From Gilvibacter sp. (GTDB lineage Bacteria > Bacteroidota > Bacteroidia > Flavobacteriales > Flavobacteriaceae), in NCBI RefSeq assembly GCF_013214815.1, contig NZ_JABSPU010000006.1:1-64000 (forward strand): a DNA stretch of 64,000 nt. The letters are read 5' to 3'. Under the pieces are notes generated by a model. The model searched no databases, had not been told where the DNA came from, and saw only the letters and a program-made list of their open reading frames with translations. A program made the position numbers and the translations under genes. Below are positions 47,990 to 57,872 of the stretch, piece after piece (position 1 is the first letter of the stretch; each line of letters starts with the position of its first letter).

Positions 47990-50617
47990 ATGGTATTAGC
48001 AGCAAAATACAGCGCTAAGGAGGTAGAGCAGAAGTGGTATAACTACTGGATGGATCAGGGATATTTTCATTCTGAAGTCAACGAGAAAGAGCCTTACACC
48101 ATCGTAATTCCACCACCAAATGTGACTGGAGTCCTGCATATGGGACACATGCTTAACAATACCATTCAAGATGTGCTTATACGCAAAGCGCGCTTGGAAG
48201 GTTACAATGCCTGTTGGGTACCTGGAACGGATCACGCTTCTATTGCTACAGAAGCTAAAGTTGTTGCTAAACTCAAATCCGAAGGAATCGAGAAAAGCAG
48301 CCTGACCCGTGATGAATTCTTAAAGCACGCCTGGGAGTGGACCCATAAACACGGCGGGATCATTTTAGAGCAATTAAAGCGTTTGGGAGCCTCTTGTGAC
48401 TGGGAGCGCACCAAATTCACCATGGACGACGATATGTCGGAGTCCGTGATCCACGTTTTTGTGGATCTGTTCAATAAAGGATTGATCTACCGCGGTTACC
48501 GCATGGTAAATTGGGATCCTCAGGCCAAGACCACCCTTTCTGATGAAGAGGTGATCTATCAAGAGAAACAAGGGAAGCTTTACTACGTTTCCTATAAAGT
48601 AGCTGGTTCAGACGATACCTTGACCATTGCTACAACGCGTCCGGAAACCATTCTAGGAGATACTGCGATCTGTATCAACCCTAACGATGAGCGCTTTACT
48701 CATTTGAAAGGTAAGAAGGCAATTGTGCCGATCTGCAACCGTGAGATCCCGATCATTGAGGATGAATACGTAGATATGGAGTTTGGTACAGGTTGCTTAA
48801 AGGTAACGCCTGCACACGATGAGAACGATAAGGTGCTCGGAGACAAGCATGGATTAGAGATCATAGATATTTTTAATGACGATGCAACCTTGAATGCACA
48901 CGGAATGCATTACCAAGGGCAGGATCGATTTGCGGTGCGCAAAGGAATTACTAAGGAGCTTGAAGAATTAGGCCATTTGGTAAAGACAGAAGACTACACC
49001 AACAAAGTAGGTACTTCTGAGCGAACTGGCGCTGTGATTGAACCTAAACTGAGCGATCAGTGGTTCTTGAAGATGAAAGACCTAGCCGCTCCCGCTTTGG
49101 ATGCTGTTCTTAAAGAAGATGTCGCTTTGGTTCCTGGAAAATTTATCAACACCTATAAACACTGGATGGAGAATGTTCGCGATTGGAACATCTCTCGTCA
49201 GTTATGGTGGGGACATCAGATTCCTGCCTACTATTACGGAGCTGACAAACAAGATTTTGTAGTTGCAAAAACTGCTGACCAGGCACTAAAACTGGCTCAA
49301 GAAAAAAGTGGTAATGCTGCTTTGACGGCTGCAGACCTGCGTCAGGATGAAGATGCCTTGGATACTTGGTTCTCTAGCTGGCTGTGGCCAATCTCTGTTT
49401 TTAACGGAATCCTGGAGCCAGAGAATAAAGAAATTGAATATTACTACCCGACCAATGATCTGGTAACGGCTCCTGAGATCCTATTCTTTTGGGTTGCCCG
49501 TATGATCATTGCCGGATACGAATACCGCGATGCTAAGCCATTTAGCAATGTTTATCTTACCGGTATTGTTCGCGACAAGCAACGCAGAAAGATGAGTAAG
49601 CAATTGGGTAATTCACCAGACCCGATTCTTCTTATGGATAAATACGGAGCCGATGGCGTTCGTGTTGGAATGTTGTTGAGTTCCCCGGCAGGAAACGACT
49701 TGATGTTTGATGTGGATCTCTGCGAGCAAGGAAGCAAGTTTGTCAACAAGATCTGGAATGCTTACCGACTGATCCAAGGTTGGGAAGTTTCTGAGGACAG
49801 AAAACAAACAGAAGCCGAAAGCTTGGCGTTACAATGGTACCGCAACCGTTTCCAACAAGTATTGCGCACCGTAGAAAGTGAGTTTAAGCAATACCGTATT
49901 TCAACGGCGCTTATGGAAACTTACCGTTTGGTTTGGGATGATTTCTGTTCCACCATGTTGGAGGCGATCAAGCCGCCTTACGGGGAGCCTGCTTCTGCGC
50001 AGACCTATCGTGAAGCCATTGCGATCTTTGAGGATAACTTACGCATCTTACACCCGTTCATTCCGTTCTTGACGGAAGAGCTTTGGCACGATATCGCGGA
50101 GCGTTCTGCAGAGGAAGCTCTAATTGTTTCCAGCTGGCCAAAACACGAAGATTTTGATGCCGAATTCATTGCGAATTTTGACTTTGCGATGGAGGTAGTA
50201 TCTGGCGTGCGTACCATCAGAAAGAACAATCAGATCGCTTTTAAAGAAACGGTTGATCTTGTTATTGCTGATAATGAAAAGCAAGGGCGCACCTTTGAGC
50301 CTGTGATCCAAAAACTCGGAAATATTCTAAACATCTCTCACGGAGAGGCGGTAGATGGAGCTTTGACCTTTAGAGTTAAAGCGAACGAGTATTTTGTACC
50401 GATCAGCGGGGCTGTTGATGTAGAAGCGCAAATCGCTAAAATCCAAGAGGAACTCAGCTATACCGAAGGCTTTTTAAAGAGTGTTCAGAAAAAGTTGAGC
50501 AACGAGCGTTTTGTGAATAATGCTCCGGAGCAAGTGGTTGCTGTGGAACGCAAAAAAGAAGCAGACGCCTTGGCAAAGATCGAGACGCTTAAAGCCAGTT
50601 TAGCCGGTTTACAATAA
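47990..50617 (+). CDS. valS: Valyl-tRNA synthetase
   Basis: '[21 protein letters not shown]' (HIGH), '[13 protein letters not shown]' (KMSKS), '[10 protein letters not shown]'. Confidence 0.97.
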   Translation: MVLAAKYSAKEVEQKWYNYWMDQGYFHSEVNEKEPYTIVIPPPNVTGVLHMGHMLNNTIQDVLIRKARLEGYNACWVPGTDHASIATEAKVVAKLKSEGIEKSSLTRDEFLKHAWEWTHKHGGIILEQLKRLGASCDWERTKFTMDDDMSESVIHVFVDLFNKGLIYRGYRMVNWDPQAKTTLSDEEVIYQEKQGKLYYVSYKVAGSDDTLTIATTRPETILGDTAICINPNDERFTHLKGKKAIVPICNREIPIIEDEYVDMEFGTGCLKVTPAHDENDKVLGDKHGLEIIDIFNDDATLNAHGMHYQGQDRFAVRKGITKELEELGHLVKTEDYTNKVGTSERTGAVIEPKLSDQWFLKMKDLAAPALDAVLKEDVALVPGKFINTYKHWMENVRDWNISRQLWWGHQIPAYYYGADKQDFVVAKTADQALKLAQEKSGNAALTAADLRQDEDALDTWFSSWLWPISVFNGILEPENKEIEYYYPTNDLVTAPEILFFWVARMIIAGYEYRDAKPFSNVYLTGIVRDKQRRKMSKQLGNSPDPILLMDKYGADGVRVGMLLSSPAGNDLMFDVDLCEQGSKFVNKIWNAYRLIQGWEVSEDRKQTEAESLALQWYRNRFQQVLRTVESEFKQYRISTALMETYRLVWDDFCSTMLEAIKPPYGEPASAQTYREAIAIFEDNLRILHPFIPFLTEELWHDIAERSAEEALIVSSWPKHEDFDAEFIANFDFAMEVVSGVRTIRKNNQIAFKETVDLVIADNEKQGRTFEPVIQKLGNILNISHGEAVDGALTFRVKANEYFVPISGAVDVEAQIAKIQEELSYTEGFLKSVQKKLSNERFVNNAPEQVVAVERKKEADALAKIETLKASLAGLQ

Positions 50618-50884
50618 TTACTTGCGGTACAGGAGGTAGTGGTTCACTGCGTCAATATACTTTTGCTTGGCTTCATCCGGAGTCATGTTTTGGACTTGAA
50701 ATAAAGCATTGGTCTTAAAAGCATTGATCAGGGGTCTGGAACTGCTGGGCAACTCTCTGTTTTTGGTTGCTACCTTGTAATAGGCGTAGAGTCTGAGTAA
50801 GAAATCAGCAGGAAAGGGTTGCTCGTGGCTGTTGATGGTTTCCACGGCGTCTTCAAAGGCTTTATCTAAATCTTCTGAGTTCAT
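50618..50884 (-). CDS. Acyl-CoA-binding protein
   Basis: 'LDKAFEDAVETIN...FLLRLYAYYKVAT...MTPDEAKQKYIDAVN' ACBP pattern; ATGA overlap with psd. Confidence 0.82.
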   Translation of the reverse strand: MNSEDLDKAFEDAVETINSHEQPFPADFLLRLYAYYKVATKNRELPSSSRPLINAFKTNALFQVQNMTPDEAKQKYIDAVNHYLLYRK

Positions 50885-51531
50885 GCGCGTGCCAGCACTG
50901 TGAGTCCACCTTTTACTTTCTGATTGAGGCTGACCTCAATTTTTGCGTCTAAAGGCAGGAACACATCCACACGAGATCCGAATTTGATGAAACCGCTATC
51001 TGCAGTTTGGTCTGCTCGCTGACCTTCTTCTGCATAATTCACGATGCGTTTGGCCAAAGCGCCTGCGATCTGACGGTGTAATACATCGCCAAATTGCTCG
51101 CTCTTTACTACGACAGTGGTGCGTTCATTTTCTTCAGAGGCTTTGGGGTGCCAAGCTACTAGATACTTTCCTGGATGGTATTTGCTGTATACGATATCAC
51201 CACCTACTGGATAGCGCGTAACGTGGACATTGAGTGGAGACATAAACACAGAAACCTGTCTGCGTTTGCCTTGAAAGTATTCGGGTTCTTCAACTTCTTC
51301 AATGACCACCACTTTGCCATCCACCGGAGAGAATACTGCGTCAGCATCTTCAGAGAAATTCCTTTTGGGGTTTCTAAAGAATTGCAAGATCAGAATCAAT
51401 AGAACTAAAAAAGTACCCATCAGCGAATAGCGCAACCAGGGGAGCTCCACAAATTGATCCACAGTGAGTACTGAGGCAATGCAGAGCACTAAACTGGCAA
51501 GAATAATTGTATTTCCTTCCTTATGAAACAT
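50881..51531 (-). CDS. psd: Phosphatidylserine decarboxylase family protein
   Basis: 'FFRNPKRNF', 'VFSPVDGKVVVIEEVEE', 'VSVFMSPLNVHVTRYPVGG', 'FIKFGSRVDVFLP'. The conserved region near the C-terminus reads FIKFGSRVD. Confidence 0.9.
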   Translation of the reverse strand: MFHKEGNTIILASLVLCIASVLTVDQFVELPWLRYSLMGTFLVLLILILQFFRNPKRNFSEDADAVFSPVDGKVVVIEEVEEPEYFQGKRRQVSVFMSPLNVHVTRYPVGGDIVYSKYHPGKYLVAWHPKASEENERTTVVVKSEQFGDVLHRQIAGALAKRIVNYAEEGQRADQTADSGFIKFGSRVDVFLPLDAKIEVSLNQKVKGGLTVLARA

Positions 51532-52321
51532 AACAGTTCAAAATTAAGAATATATAGACAAATGGCGCTGCATAAATGAGACTATCCATACGGTCGTAAA
51601 GTCCGCCGTGTCCAGGCATGATCACGCCGCTGTCTTTCACACCAGCTTCGCGCTTCATTTTAGACTGAACCAAGTCGCCTAAAGTTCCAAAAACGACCAC
51701 AATGACCGCCAAGATAATCCAGTTCCAAAGCCCATAAACTCCGTAGATCATGTGTGCGGCAATGCCTATTCCAATTGCTCCCAGGGCTCCTCCTAAAAAG
51801 CCTTCGACGGTTTTTTTAGGGGAAACGCGTTCCATGAGTTTGGTCTTTCCAAAATTGCGTCCGACCAAATAGGCAAAACTATCATTGGCCCAAAGCATCA
51901 GAAATACGGCGATAACTACTTTGTAGTTGAAGACTTCATTGTCTAAAGGCAATAAGGACAAGGAGCCTATTCCTAGACATAAATAACCAAGAAATACCAA
52001 AGGTTTTAAGGCTGGAATTAAAACACCATCAGCTTTAAAAAGCCAATAAAGTAAGGCTAAATTTACCACAATATTGAAGCTGACGATCAAGGTTGGATCC
52101 ACCCAACTTGGAACTACCCAATGCAGTACTCCTGCTAAAACAGCCAAGAGTGGAATGCCTATCCATACGGGGAATTTGTTCAAACGGCAGTATTCCAAGC
52201 TCACTAAAACTCCAAATACAAATACTACTATGAGAAAGGCAATTTTTGACCACAGTAACGACCCTAAAAGTAGGGCGATATAGAGCGCTCCTGAAGCGGT
52301 GCGAATCAAAAGGTCGTTCAT
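51521..52321 (-). CDS. cdsA: Phosphatidate cytidylyltransferase
   Basis: 'VFLMLWANDSFAYLVGRNFGKTKLMERVSPKKTVEGFLGG', 'KDSGVIMPGHGGLYDRMDSL'. Confidence 0.94.
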   Translation of the reverse strand: MNDLLIRTASGALYIALLLGSLLWSKIAFLIVVFVFGVLVSLEYCRLNKFPVWIGIPLLAVLAGVLHWVVPSWVDPTLIVSFNIVVNLALLYWLFKADGVLIPALKPLVFLGYLCLGIGSLSLLPLDNEVFNYKVVIAVFLMLWANDSFAYLVGRNFGKTKLMERVSPKKTVEGFLGGALGAIGIGIAAHMIYGVYGLWNWIILAVIVVVFGTLGDLVQSKMKREAGVKDSGVIMPGHGGLYDRMDSLIYAAPFVYIFLILNCYVS

Positions 52322-52322
52322 G

Positions 52323-52976
52323 CTATAAGTCTTCCAGAAGCAACAAATATAGGTTTTTTGTTGTACTTCCGTAGCTCATGAAATCCTTTTCCTTTTGGGT
52401 TTCAAAATCCTGAATGGTGGTAATGTTCGTTGGGATTTTGTTCTTGTTGCGGTCTTTGATCTGTCGCAATCCCTCGCCGATATTATCAACCAGCTGACTG
52501 GTAGTTGAGAAGATGATAAAGTTGGTGGGCAGTTCGTCTAGTTTCTTTTCGCGGATCTGATTGGAAGAGATCAAAACGGAACCGTTATTCGCTATCAGCG
52601 ATTCACATCGCGACAAGAAAAACTTGCTGCCGTTCTTGGTGCCAAACTGCAGGTTAAAGCCGTCAAAACGCTCCATGAGTTGCTGGTCAATACAAAAGGC
52701 TTCTGCTTCATACCAATCGTTCTCCATCAAGATATTATCAAAGCTTTGCAGTACCTCTTCTAAATTCTCACAATACAAGAACTTACCGCCGTTTCTGCGG
52801 AAATTGTAAGTGAATTTTTCGTCTATGGGAAGTTGTTTCTCTGGGTAGTACTTACTGTGCTGTTTGTCCAATGATGTATCCTCGGTAGTTTTGGACTTAC
52901 CGGACTTTGGATTCAACAGTCTTTTAAACAGACTCATAGGTGCTTCTTGATGGGGATTTGAAACGTATAACCTCAA
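52323..52976 (-). CDS. LUD domain-containing (LutC/YkgG-like) protein
   Basis: 'CESLIANNGSVLISSNQIREKKLDELPTNFIIFSTTSQLVDNIGEGL'. Confidence 0.72.
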   Translation of the reverse strand: MRLYVSNPHQEAPMSLFKRLLNPKSGKSKTTEDTSLDKQHSKYYPEKQLPIDEKFTYNFRRNGGKFLYCENLEEVLQSFDNILMENDWYEAEAFCIDQQLMERFDGFNLQFGTKNGSKFFLSRCESLIANNGSVLISSNQIREKKLDELPTNFIIFSTTSQLVDNIGEGLRQIKDRNKNKIPTNITTIQDFETQKEKDFMSYGSTTKNLYLLLLEDL

Positions 52977-52980
52977 AGAT

Positions 52981-53013
52981 AAAAAAAAGTTGGAGCCTAT
53001 GGCCCCAACTTTA
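52981..53013 (-). terminator. Rho-independent terminator of ftsH
   Basis: Minus strand AAAGTTGGGGCC-ATA-GGCTCCAACTTTTTTTT. Confidence 0.8.
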
Positions 53014-53042
53014 AGATTATATAACGCTTATTTGTGGTTAAA

Positions 53043-55001
53043 CTATTCTGAATCTACTGGAATCGTCTCCACTTTTGGCCATTGACGCTCTCCAAAGATC
53101 AGTTCTAAGTTGTCTTTAAAGATCACTTCCTTCTCCAACAACACATTAGCCAACTCGGTGAGCTTGTCTTTGTGCTTCTTCAACAGGTCAACAGCACGGT
53201 TGTATTGAGTCTCAATGATATTGGAGATCTCTTTGTCAATCATCTCTGCAGTTTTTTCAGAGTAAGGCTTGGAGAAGTTGTAATCGGTTTGCCCACTGCT
53301 ATCGTAATAGGTTAGGTTTCCGATCTTATCGTTCAAACCGTAGATAGTTACCATGGCGCGTGCTTGTTTGGTCACTTTTTCCAAATCGCTCAAGGCACCC
53401 GTCGATACTTTTCCGAAGATCACTTCCTCAGCAGCACGACCACCCATGGCGGCGCACATCTCATCCAGCATTTGTTCAGGACGAACGATAAGACGTTCTT
53501 CTGGCAAATACCAAGCAGCTCCTAATGATTGTCCGCGAGGAACAATGGTAACCTTTACCAAAGGCGCAGCGTGTTCCAACATCCAACTCACAGTTGCGTG
53601 ACCGGCTTCGTGGAAGGCAATGGCTTTTTTCTCTTCTGGGGTGATGATCTTGTTTTTCTTTTCAAGCCCTCCGACAATACGGTCAACCGCATCTAGGAAA
53701 TCCTGCTTACCAACAGCTTTTTTGCCTTTACGCGCTGCGATCAAAGCCGCTTCATTACACACATTGGCAATATCTGCTCCCGAGAATCCAGGCGTTTGCT
53801 TGGCCAAGAAATCGGTATCTAATTCTTCTAGTTTTTTAATCGGTCTGAGGTGTACCTCAAAGATCTCTTTACGCTCGCGAACGTCTGGCAGATCCACATA
53901 GATCTGACGGTCAAAACGTCCGGCACGCATCAAGGCTTTGTCCAGTACGTCGGCGCGGTTAGTCGCAGCCAACACGATCACATTGGTGTTGGTTCCAAAA
54001 CCATCCATCTCCGTTAAGAGCTGGTTCAAAGTGTTTTCACGTTCGTCATTAGATCCGGAGAAATTGCTCTTTCCACGGGCACGACCGATTGCATCGATCT
54101 CATCAATAAAGATGATAGACGGTGATTTTTCCTTAGCTTGTTTGAACAGGTCTCTCACACGAGAAGCACCTACACCTACAAACATCTCCACAAAGTCAGA
54201 ACCAGACAGAGAGAAGAAAGGCACTTTAGCCTCACCCGCAACGGCCTTGGCCAATAAGGTCTTACCAGTACCCGGAGGTCCTACAAGTAAGGCTCCTTTT
54301 GGAATTTTACCCCCAAGAGAGGTGTATTTTTCAGGATGCTTCAAGAAATCAACGATCTCTTGTACTTCTTCTTTAGCACCTTCAAGACCAGCAACATCTT
54401 TAAAAGAGGTCTTTACTTCTGTGTTCTGGTCAAATAGCTTTGCTTTAGACTTTCCAATGTTGAAGATCTGTCCTCCTGCGCCTCCGGCACCTCCTGCAGA
54501 CATGCGTCGCATGATCAAGATCCAAATACCAATGATGATGGCAAAAGGAAGTAAGCTGATCAAAATGTCACTCAAGACACTCTCTTCTGTAGTTCTTTTT
54601 ACAGAAGTCACAGATTTTCCATCTTCCTTGAGTTCGTTATTGATCTCTACAATGCGCTCTTCAAAAAATGTAGGATCTCCAAATTGAAATTCGTAATCCG
54701 GCGCGGTAGCAGAGCTCACGCGGAACGAATTAGTCTCAGTCTTTTGGTGAATGTCCTTCAGTTTAGCATCCGGAGTAAGGTAAACTCGTGCTTTGCGGGT
54801 GTTGGCAACTACGACCAATTCCTGCACATCGCCCTCACGCATGAAATCTAAAAATTCCTCTTGCGTTGTGGCCGGCGGTTTGGACCAGCTGTTTCCACCC
54901 ATAAATTGGATGCTCAATAATACTACTATAATAATCCCATAAATCCAGTAAGGGCTGAACTTGGGCTTTTTTGTTTCGTTGTTTTTCTTTTCCTCCGACA
55001 T
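53043..55001 (-). CDS. ftsH: ATP-dependent zinc metalloprotease FtsH
   Basis: '[23 protein letters not shown]', '[14 protein letters not shown]', '[16 protein letters not shown]'. Confidence 0.97.
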   Translation of the reverse strand: MSEEKKNNETKKPKFSPYWIYGIIIVVLLSIQFMGGNSWSKPPATTQEEFLDFMREGDVQELVVVANTRKARVYLTPDAKLKDIHQKTETNSFRVSSATAPDYEFQFGDPTFFEERIVEINNELKEDGKSVTSVKRTTEESVLSDILISLLPFAIIIGIWILIMRRMSAGGAGGAGGQIFNIGKSKAKLFDQNTEVKTSFKDVAGLEGAKEEVQEIVDFLKHPEKYTSLGGKIPKGALLVGPPGTGKTLLAKAVAGEAKVPFFSLSGSDFVEMFVGVGASRVRDLFKQAKEKSPSIIFIDEIDAIGRARGKSNFSGSNDERENTLNQLLTEMDGFGTNTNVIVLAATNRADVLDKALMRAGRFDRQIYVDLPDVRERKEIFEVHLRPIKKLEELDTDFLAKQTPGFSGADIANVCNEAALIAARKGKKAVGKQDFLDAVDRIVGGLEKKNKIITPEEKKAIAFHEAGHATVSWMLEHAAPLVKVTIVPRGQSLGAAWYLPEERLIVRPEQMLDEMCAAMGGRAAEEVIFGKVSTGALSDLEKVTKQARAMVTIYGLNDKIGNLTYYDSSGQTDYNFSKPYSEKTAEMIDKEISNIIETQYNRAVDLLKKHKDKLTELANVLLEKEVIFKDNLELIFGERQWPKVETIPVDSE

Positions 55002-55010
55002 GGTCTGCTT

Positions 55011-55382
55011 TTAGTAAGTAGATTCGATTTTAATGGAGTGTGCATCACCCCAAAGGCCTTCTATATCGTAAAACTCTCGAATGTGTTTCTGGAATACGTG
55101 AACCACTACATGAACGTAGTCTATCAAAACCCATTCGGCATTTTCAGTTCCTTCTGTATGCCAAGGCTTCTCACGCAACTCTTTGCTCACCGATTTTTGA
55201 ACGGAATTCACAATTGCATTGACTTGTGTATTCGAGGTACCGTTGCAAATGATAAAATAATCGCAGACCGTATTCTCAATCTCTCTCAGGTCTAGGATTT
55301 CTATATCCTGTCCCTTTACCTCTTCAATTCCCCGTATTATTTGAGTTATTAATTGATCTGTTCCTACTTCTTTTTTTGACAT
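55011..55382 (-). CDS. rsfS: Ribosome silencing factor
   Basis: 'DILDLREIENTVCDYFIICNGTSNTQVNAI', 'EWVLIDYVHVVVHVFQKHIREFYDIEGLWGDA'. Iojap/RsfS pattern. Confidence 0.93.
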   Translation of the reverse strand: MSKKEVGTDQLITQIIRGIEEVKGQDIEILDLREIENTVCDYFIICNGTSNTQVNAIVNSVQKSVSKELREKPWHTEGTENAEWVLIDYVHVVVHVFQKHIREFYDIEGLWGDAHSIKIESTY

Positions 55383-55472
55383 TAAATCGGTTTATTTATG
55401 CAAAGTTATTACTTTTTTCGTTCCTTAAAGACGTCATCCAATTAAGATTAACACAATATTTAAGATCCTACC

Positions 55473-56204
55473 TTGAAGCTAATCAAACTTAATGCCACCC
55501 TTTCCACAAACGACTACCTGAAAGCCCTCGTAAAGACTGGGGTAGACTGTGCGGCTAGCGTGGTGATTGCTCATGATCAAACCCAAGGTCGTGGCCAGCA
55601 CGGAAACCATTGGTATTCCAAAGCAGGGGAAAGCCTCACTTTTAGCCTGTACAGGCGTTTTGAGCAGCATCCGGAGGTCTTCCCTTTCATGCCACAAATG
55701 GTAGTGGCCTTGGCTATAAAAAAACAACTGGACGCTCTGCAAATTCCTGCTGTCAGTATTAAGTGGCCCAACGACATTATGTCATACCAGAAGAAGATCG
55801 GTGGCATCTTGATTGAAAACATCTGGTCTGGAGGAAAGCCGGTCCACCGTGTAATTGGTATTGGTTTGAATGTAAATAATGACCTCCCAGATGATTTACC
55901 TCGAGCTAACTCGTTAAAGCAGATCACGGATAAGCATTACGACCTGGAAGAATTAGGCATGCGTATCGCAGGTCAGATATACACTTATTTTGATGATTTC
56001 CGAGTAGCGGATCAACAGCAGTGGTATCAGCAATATTTAGCTGCGCTTTTCAAAAGAGGGCAGGCTGCAAGTTTCCGGATTGCCGGTGAAGCACCCTTTA
56101 CAGCTTTGGTAAAAGGAGTCACTCCAGAGGGCGATCTGGAATTACAAATGGAGGACGATTCCGTCCATCATTATGCCGTCAAGGCGATAGAAATGATCTA
56201 TTAG
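55473..56204 (+). CDS. birA: Biotin--[acetyl-CoA-carboxylase] ligase
   Basis: 'LSTNDYLKAL', 'DQTQGRGQHGNHWYSKAGESLTFSL', 'IKWPNDIMSYQKKIGGILIEN'; TTG start. Confidence 0.92.
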   Translation: MKLIKLNATLSTNDYLKALVKTGVDCAASVVIAHDQTQGRGQHGNHWYSKAGESLTFSLYRRFEQHPEVFPFMPQMVVALAIKKQLDALQIPAVSIKWPNDIMSYQKKIGGILIENIWSGGKPVHRVIGIGLNVNNDLPDDLPRANSLKQITDKHYDLEELGMRIAGQIYTYFDDFRVADQQQWYQQYLAALFKRGQAASFRIAGEAPFTALVKGVTPEGDLELQMEDDSVHHYAVKAIEMIY

Positions 56205-56593
56205 ATGTTTTGAAGATTGTCTGTCAAGGCCTCTAAAAAGGAGTTGATAGGCCCTTTGATCATCATGGCCATCATGGCGTTGAAATCCCCTTCAAATTCA
56301 AGGGTTGTAGCTGATTTGCTAGCCTCAAGTTCTTCAATATTTGCGGTAAGGGTAAAAGGAAGTTTGTCACTTTTGGCTCCGAGTACCACTTGGCTAGGTG
56401 CGTTGATCTCTTTGAGCTCAAGAGCAATCTCTGGCATTCCTTTGAGCGCAAATACAAACGCTTGATCTCCGATCAACTCAAACTTCGCCGTATTCTCTGG
56501 CATGAGTTGCTCAAAGTTTTTTACGTCAGTCAAAAATTCACAAACTTCTTGAGCAGATTTATCTAGGGTTACCGTCTTGCTTGTTAGATTCAT
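56201..56593 (-). CDS. SRPBCC family protein
   Basis: 'TVTLDKSAQEVCEFLTDVKNFEQLMPENTAKFEL' START-like fold pattern; adjacent to pyrE. Confidence 0.75.
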   Translation of the reverse strand: MNLTSKTVTLDKSAQEVCEFLTDVKNFEQLMPENTAKFELIGDQAFVFALKGMPEIALELKEINAPSQVVLGAKSDKLPFTLTANIEELEASKSATTLEFEGDFNAMMAMMIKGPINSFLEALTDNLQNI

Positions 56594-56596
56594 AAT

Positions 56597-57238
56597 TTAT
56601 TGCATCCATTGGGCGGGATTGCTGCGCCACTTTTCTAAGGTTTCTAATTCGTCTTTGGTGATGTACTTAGCTTTCTCCGCTTGTTGCAACAAATGTTGAT
56701 AGTTACTCAAGGTGTGAAGCTGTACATCGGCGTCCTTAAAATTATCGGTCGCCGTATCAAAGCCGTACGAAAATAATGCCAACATTCCTTTGACTTGCGC
56801 ATTGGCAGCTCTTAAAGCTTTAACCGCATTCAAACTGCTCTTTCCTGTACTGATCAGATCTTCTACAACTACAACAGATTGATGCTCTTCCAAAATACCT
56901 TCGATCTGATTTTGGCGGCCGTGCTTTTTAGGCTCCGGACGGACATAAATGAAAGGTAAATTCATATAATCGGCAACCAACATACCAATCCCAATGGCTC
57001 CAGTAGCCACTCCGGCAATTACGTCTGGTTTTCCGTATAATTCCTCGATCTGACTGGCTAAGTGCTCTCTTAAGAAGTTGCGAATATGCGGATAGGAAAG
57101 CGTGATTCTGTTGTCACAGTAGATTGGAGATTTCCAACCCGAAGCCCATGTAAAAGGGTTTTGTGGTTGCAATTTTATTGCATTAATTTGTAACAGAAGT
57201 TCTGCGGTTTTTTGCGCCGTGTCCTTTTTCAATATCAT
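56597..57238 (-). CDS. pyrE: Orotate phosphoribosyltransferase
   Basis: 'NPFTWASGWKSPIYCDNRITLSYP', 'DVIAGVATGAIGIGMLVADYMNLPFIYVR', 'VVVVEDLISTGKSSLNAVKAL'. Confidence 0.95.
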   Translation of the reverse strand: MILKKDTAQKTAELLLQINAIKLQPQNPFTWASGWKSPIYCDNRITLSYPHIRNFLREHLASQIEELYGKPDVIAGVATGAIGIGMLVADYMNLPFIYVRPEPKKHGRQNQIEGILEEHQSVVVVEDLISTGKSSLNAVKALRAANAQVKGMLALFSYGFDTATDNFKDADVQLHTLSNYQHLLQQAEKAKYITKDELETLEKWRSNPAQWMQ

Positions 57239-57245
57239 TTTGCAA

Positions 57246-57872
57246 ATGTATTACAAAGTTTTTATTAATGAGATCCCGGTGATACTTTCCACAGAGAAGT
57301 TTATCGGTAAAGAATACGTCTCCATTCCGATTGAATTGGTCCGATTCAAAAAGCTTATCAAGATGATAGAAAAGGGTAAACTCACCCACGTGAATCTCTA
57401 TCATTCCGATCCGGAGAAATTAGAACTTCACCTGCGCAAAAAGCTCAAAGTTGTAGAAGCTGGTGGCGGTTTGGTATACAACGACCGCAAAGAGATCCTG
57501 TTCATTTACCGCAACAAGAAATGGGATTTACCCAAGGGTGGATTAGAAAAAGGTGAGACGCCAGAGCAAGCTGCAATTCGAGAGGTGCGCGAGGAAACCG
57601 GGGCAAAGAAATTAGAGGTGACTCGTTTTATCCAAAAGACCTACCACGTCTTTAAGCGCAACGGAGAGCGTCGTTTGAAGATCACTTATTGGTTTGAAAT
57701 GTCAACAGGCTATGATGGATCTTTAAAACCCCAGGCCAAAGAAGGTATTGAAAAAGCCAAGTGGAAAAACTTTGCTCAGACACAAAAGGCCCTTCAAGGA
57801 AGCTATGAAAACATCAAACTGCTATTTCCCAAAGAGTATTTAACGACTCACCCGGTAGATCGGATAGCGTAA
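57246..57872 (+). CDS. NUDIX hydrolase
   Basis: 'GGLEKGETPEQAAIREVREETGAK' Nudix box; start refined to MYYKVFINEIPV. Confidence 0.9.
   Translation: MYYKVFINEIPVILSTEKFIGKEYVSIPIELVRFKKLIKMIEKGKLTHVNLYHSDPEKLELHLRKKLKVVEAGGGLVYNDRKEILFIYRNKKWDLPKGGLEKGETPEQAAIREVREETGAKKLEVTRFIQKTYHVFKRNGERRLKITYWFEMSTGYDGSLKPQAKEGIEKAKWKNFAQTQKALQGSYENIKLLFPKEYLTTHPVDRIA

Noticed and set aside
53938-54687. 249-aa ORF on + strand
   Set aside because: Antisense to the ftsH AAA+ domain; Ser/Pro-rich shadow ORF.
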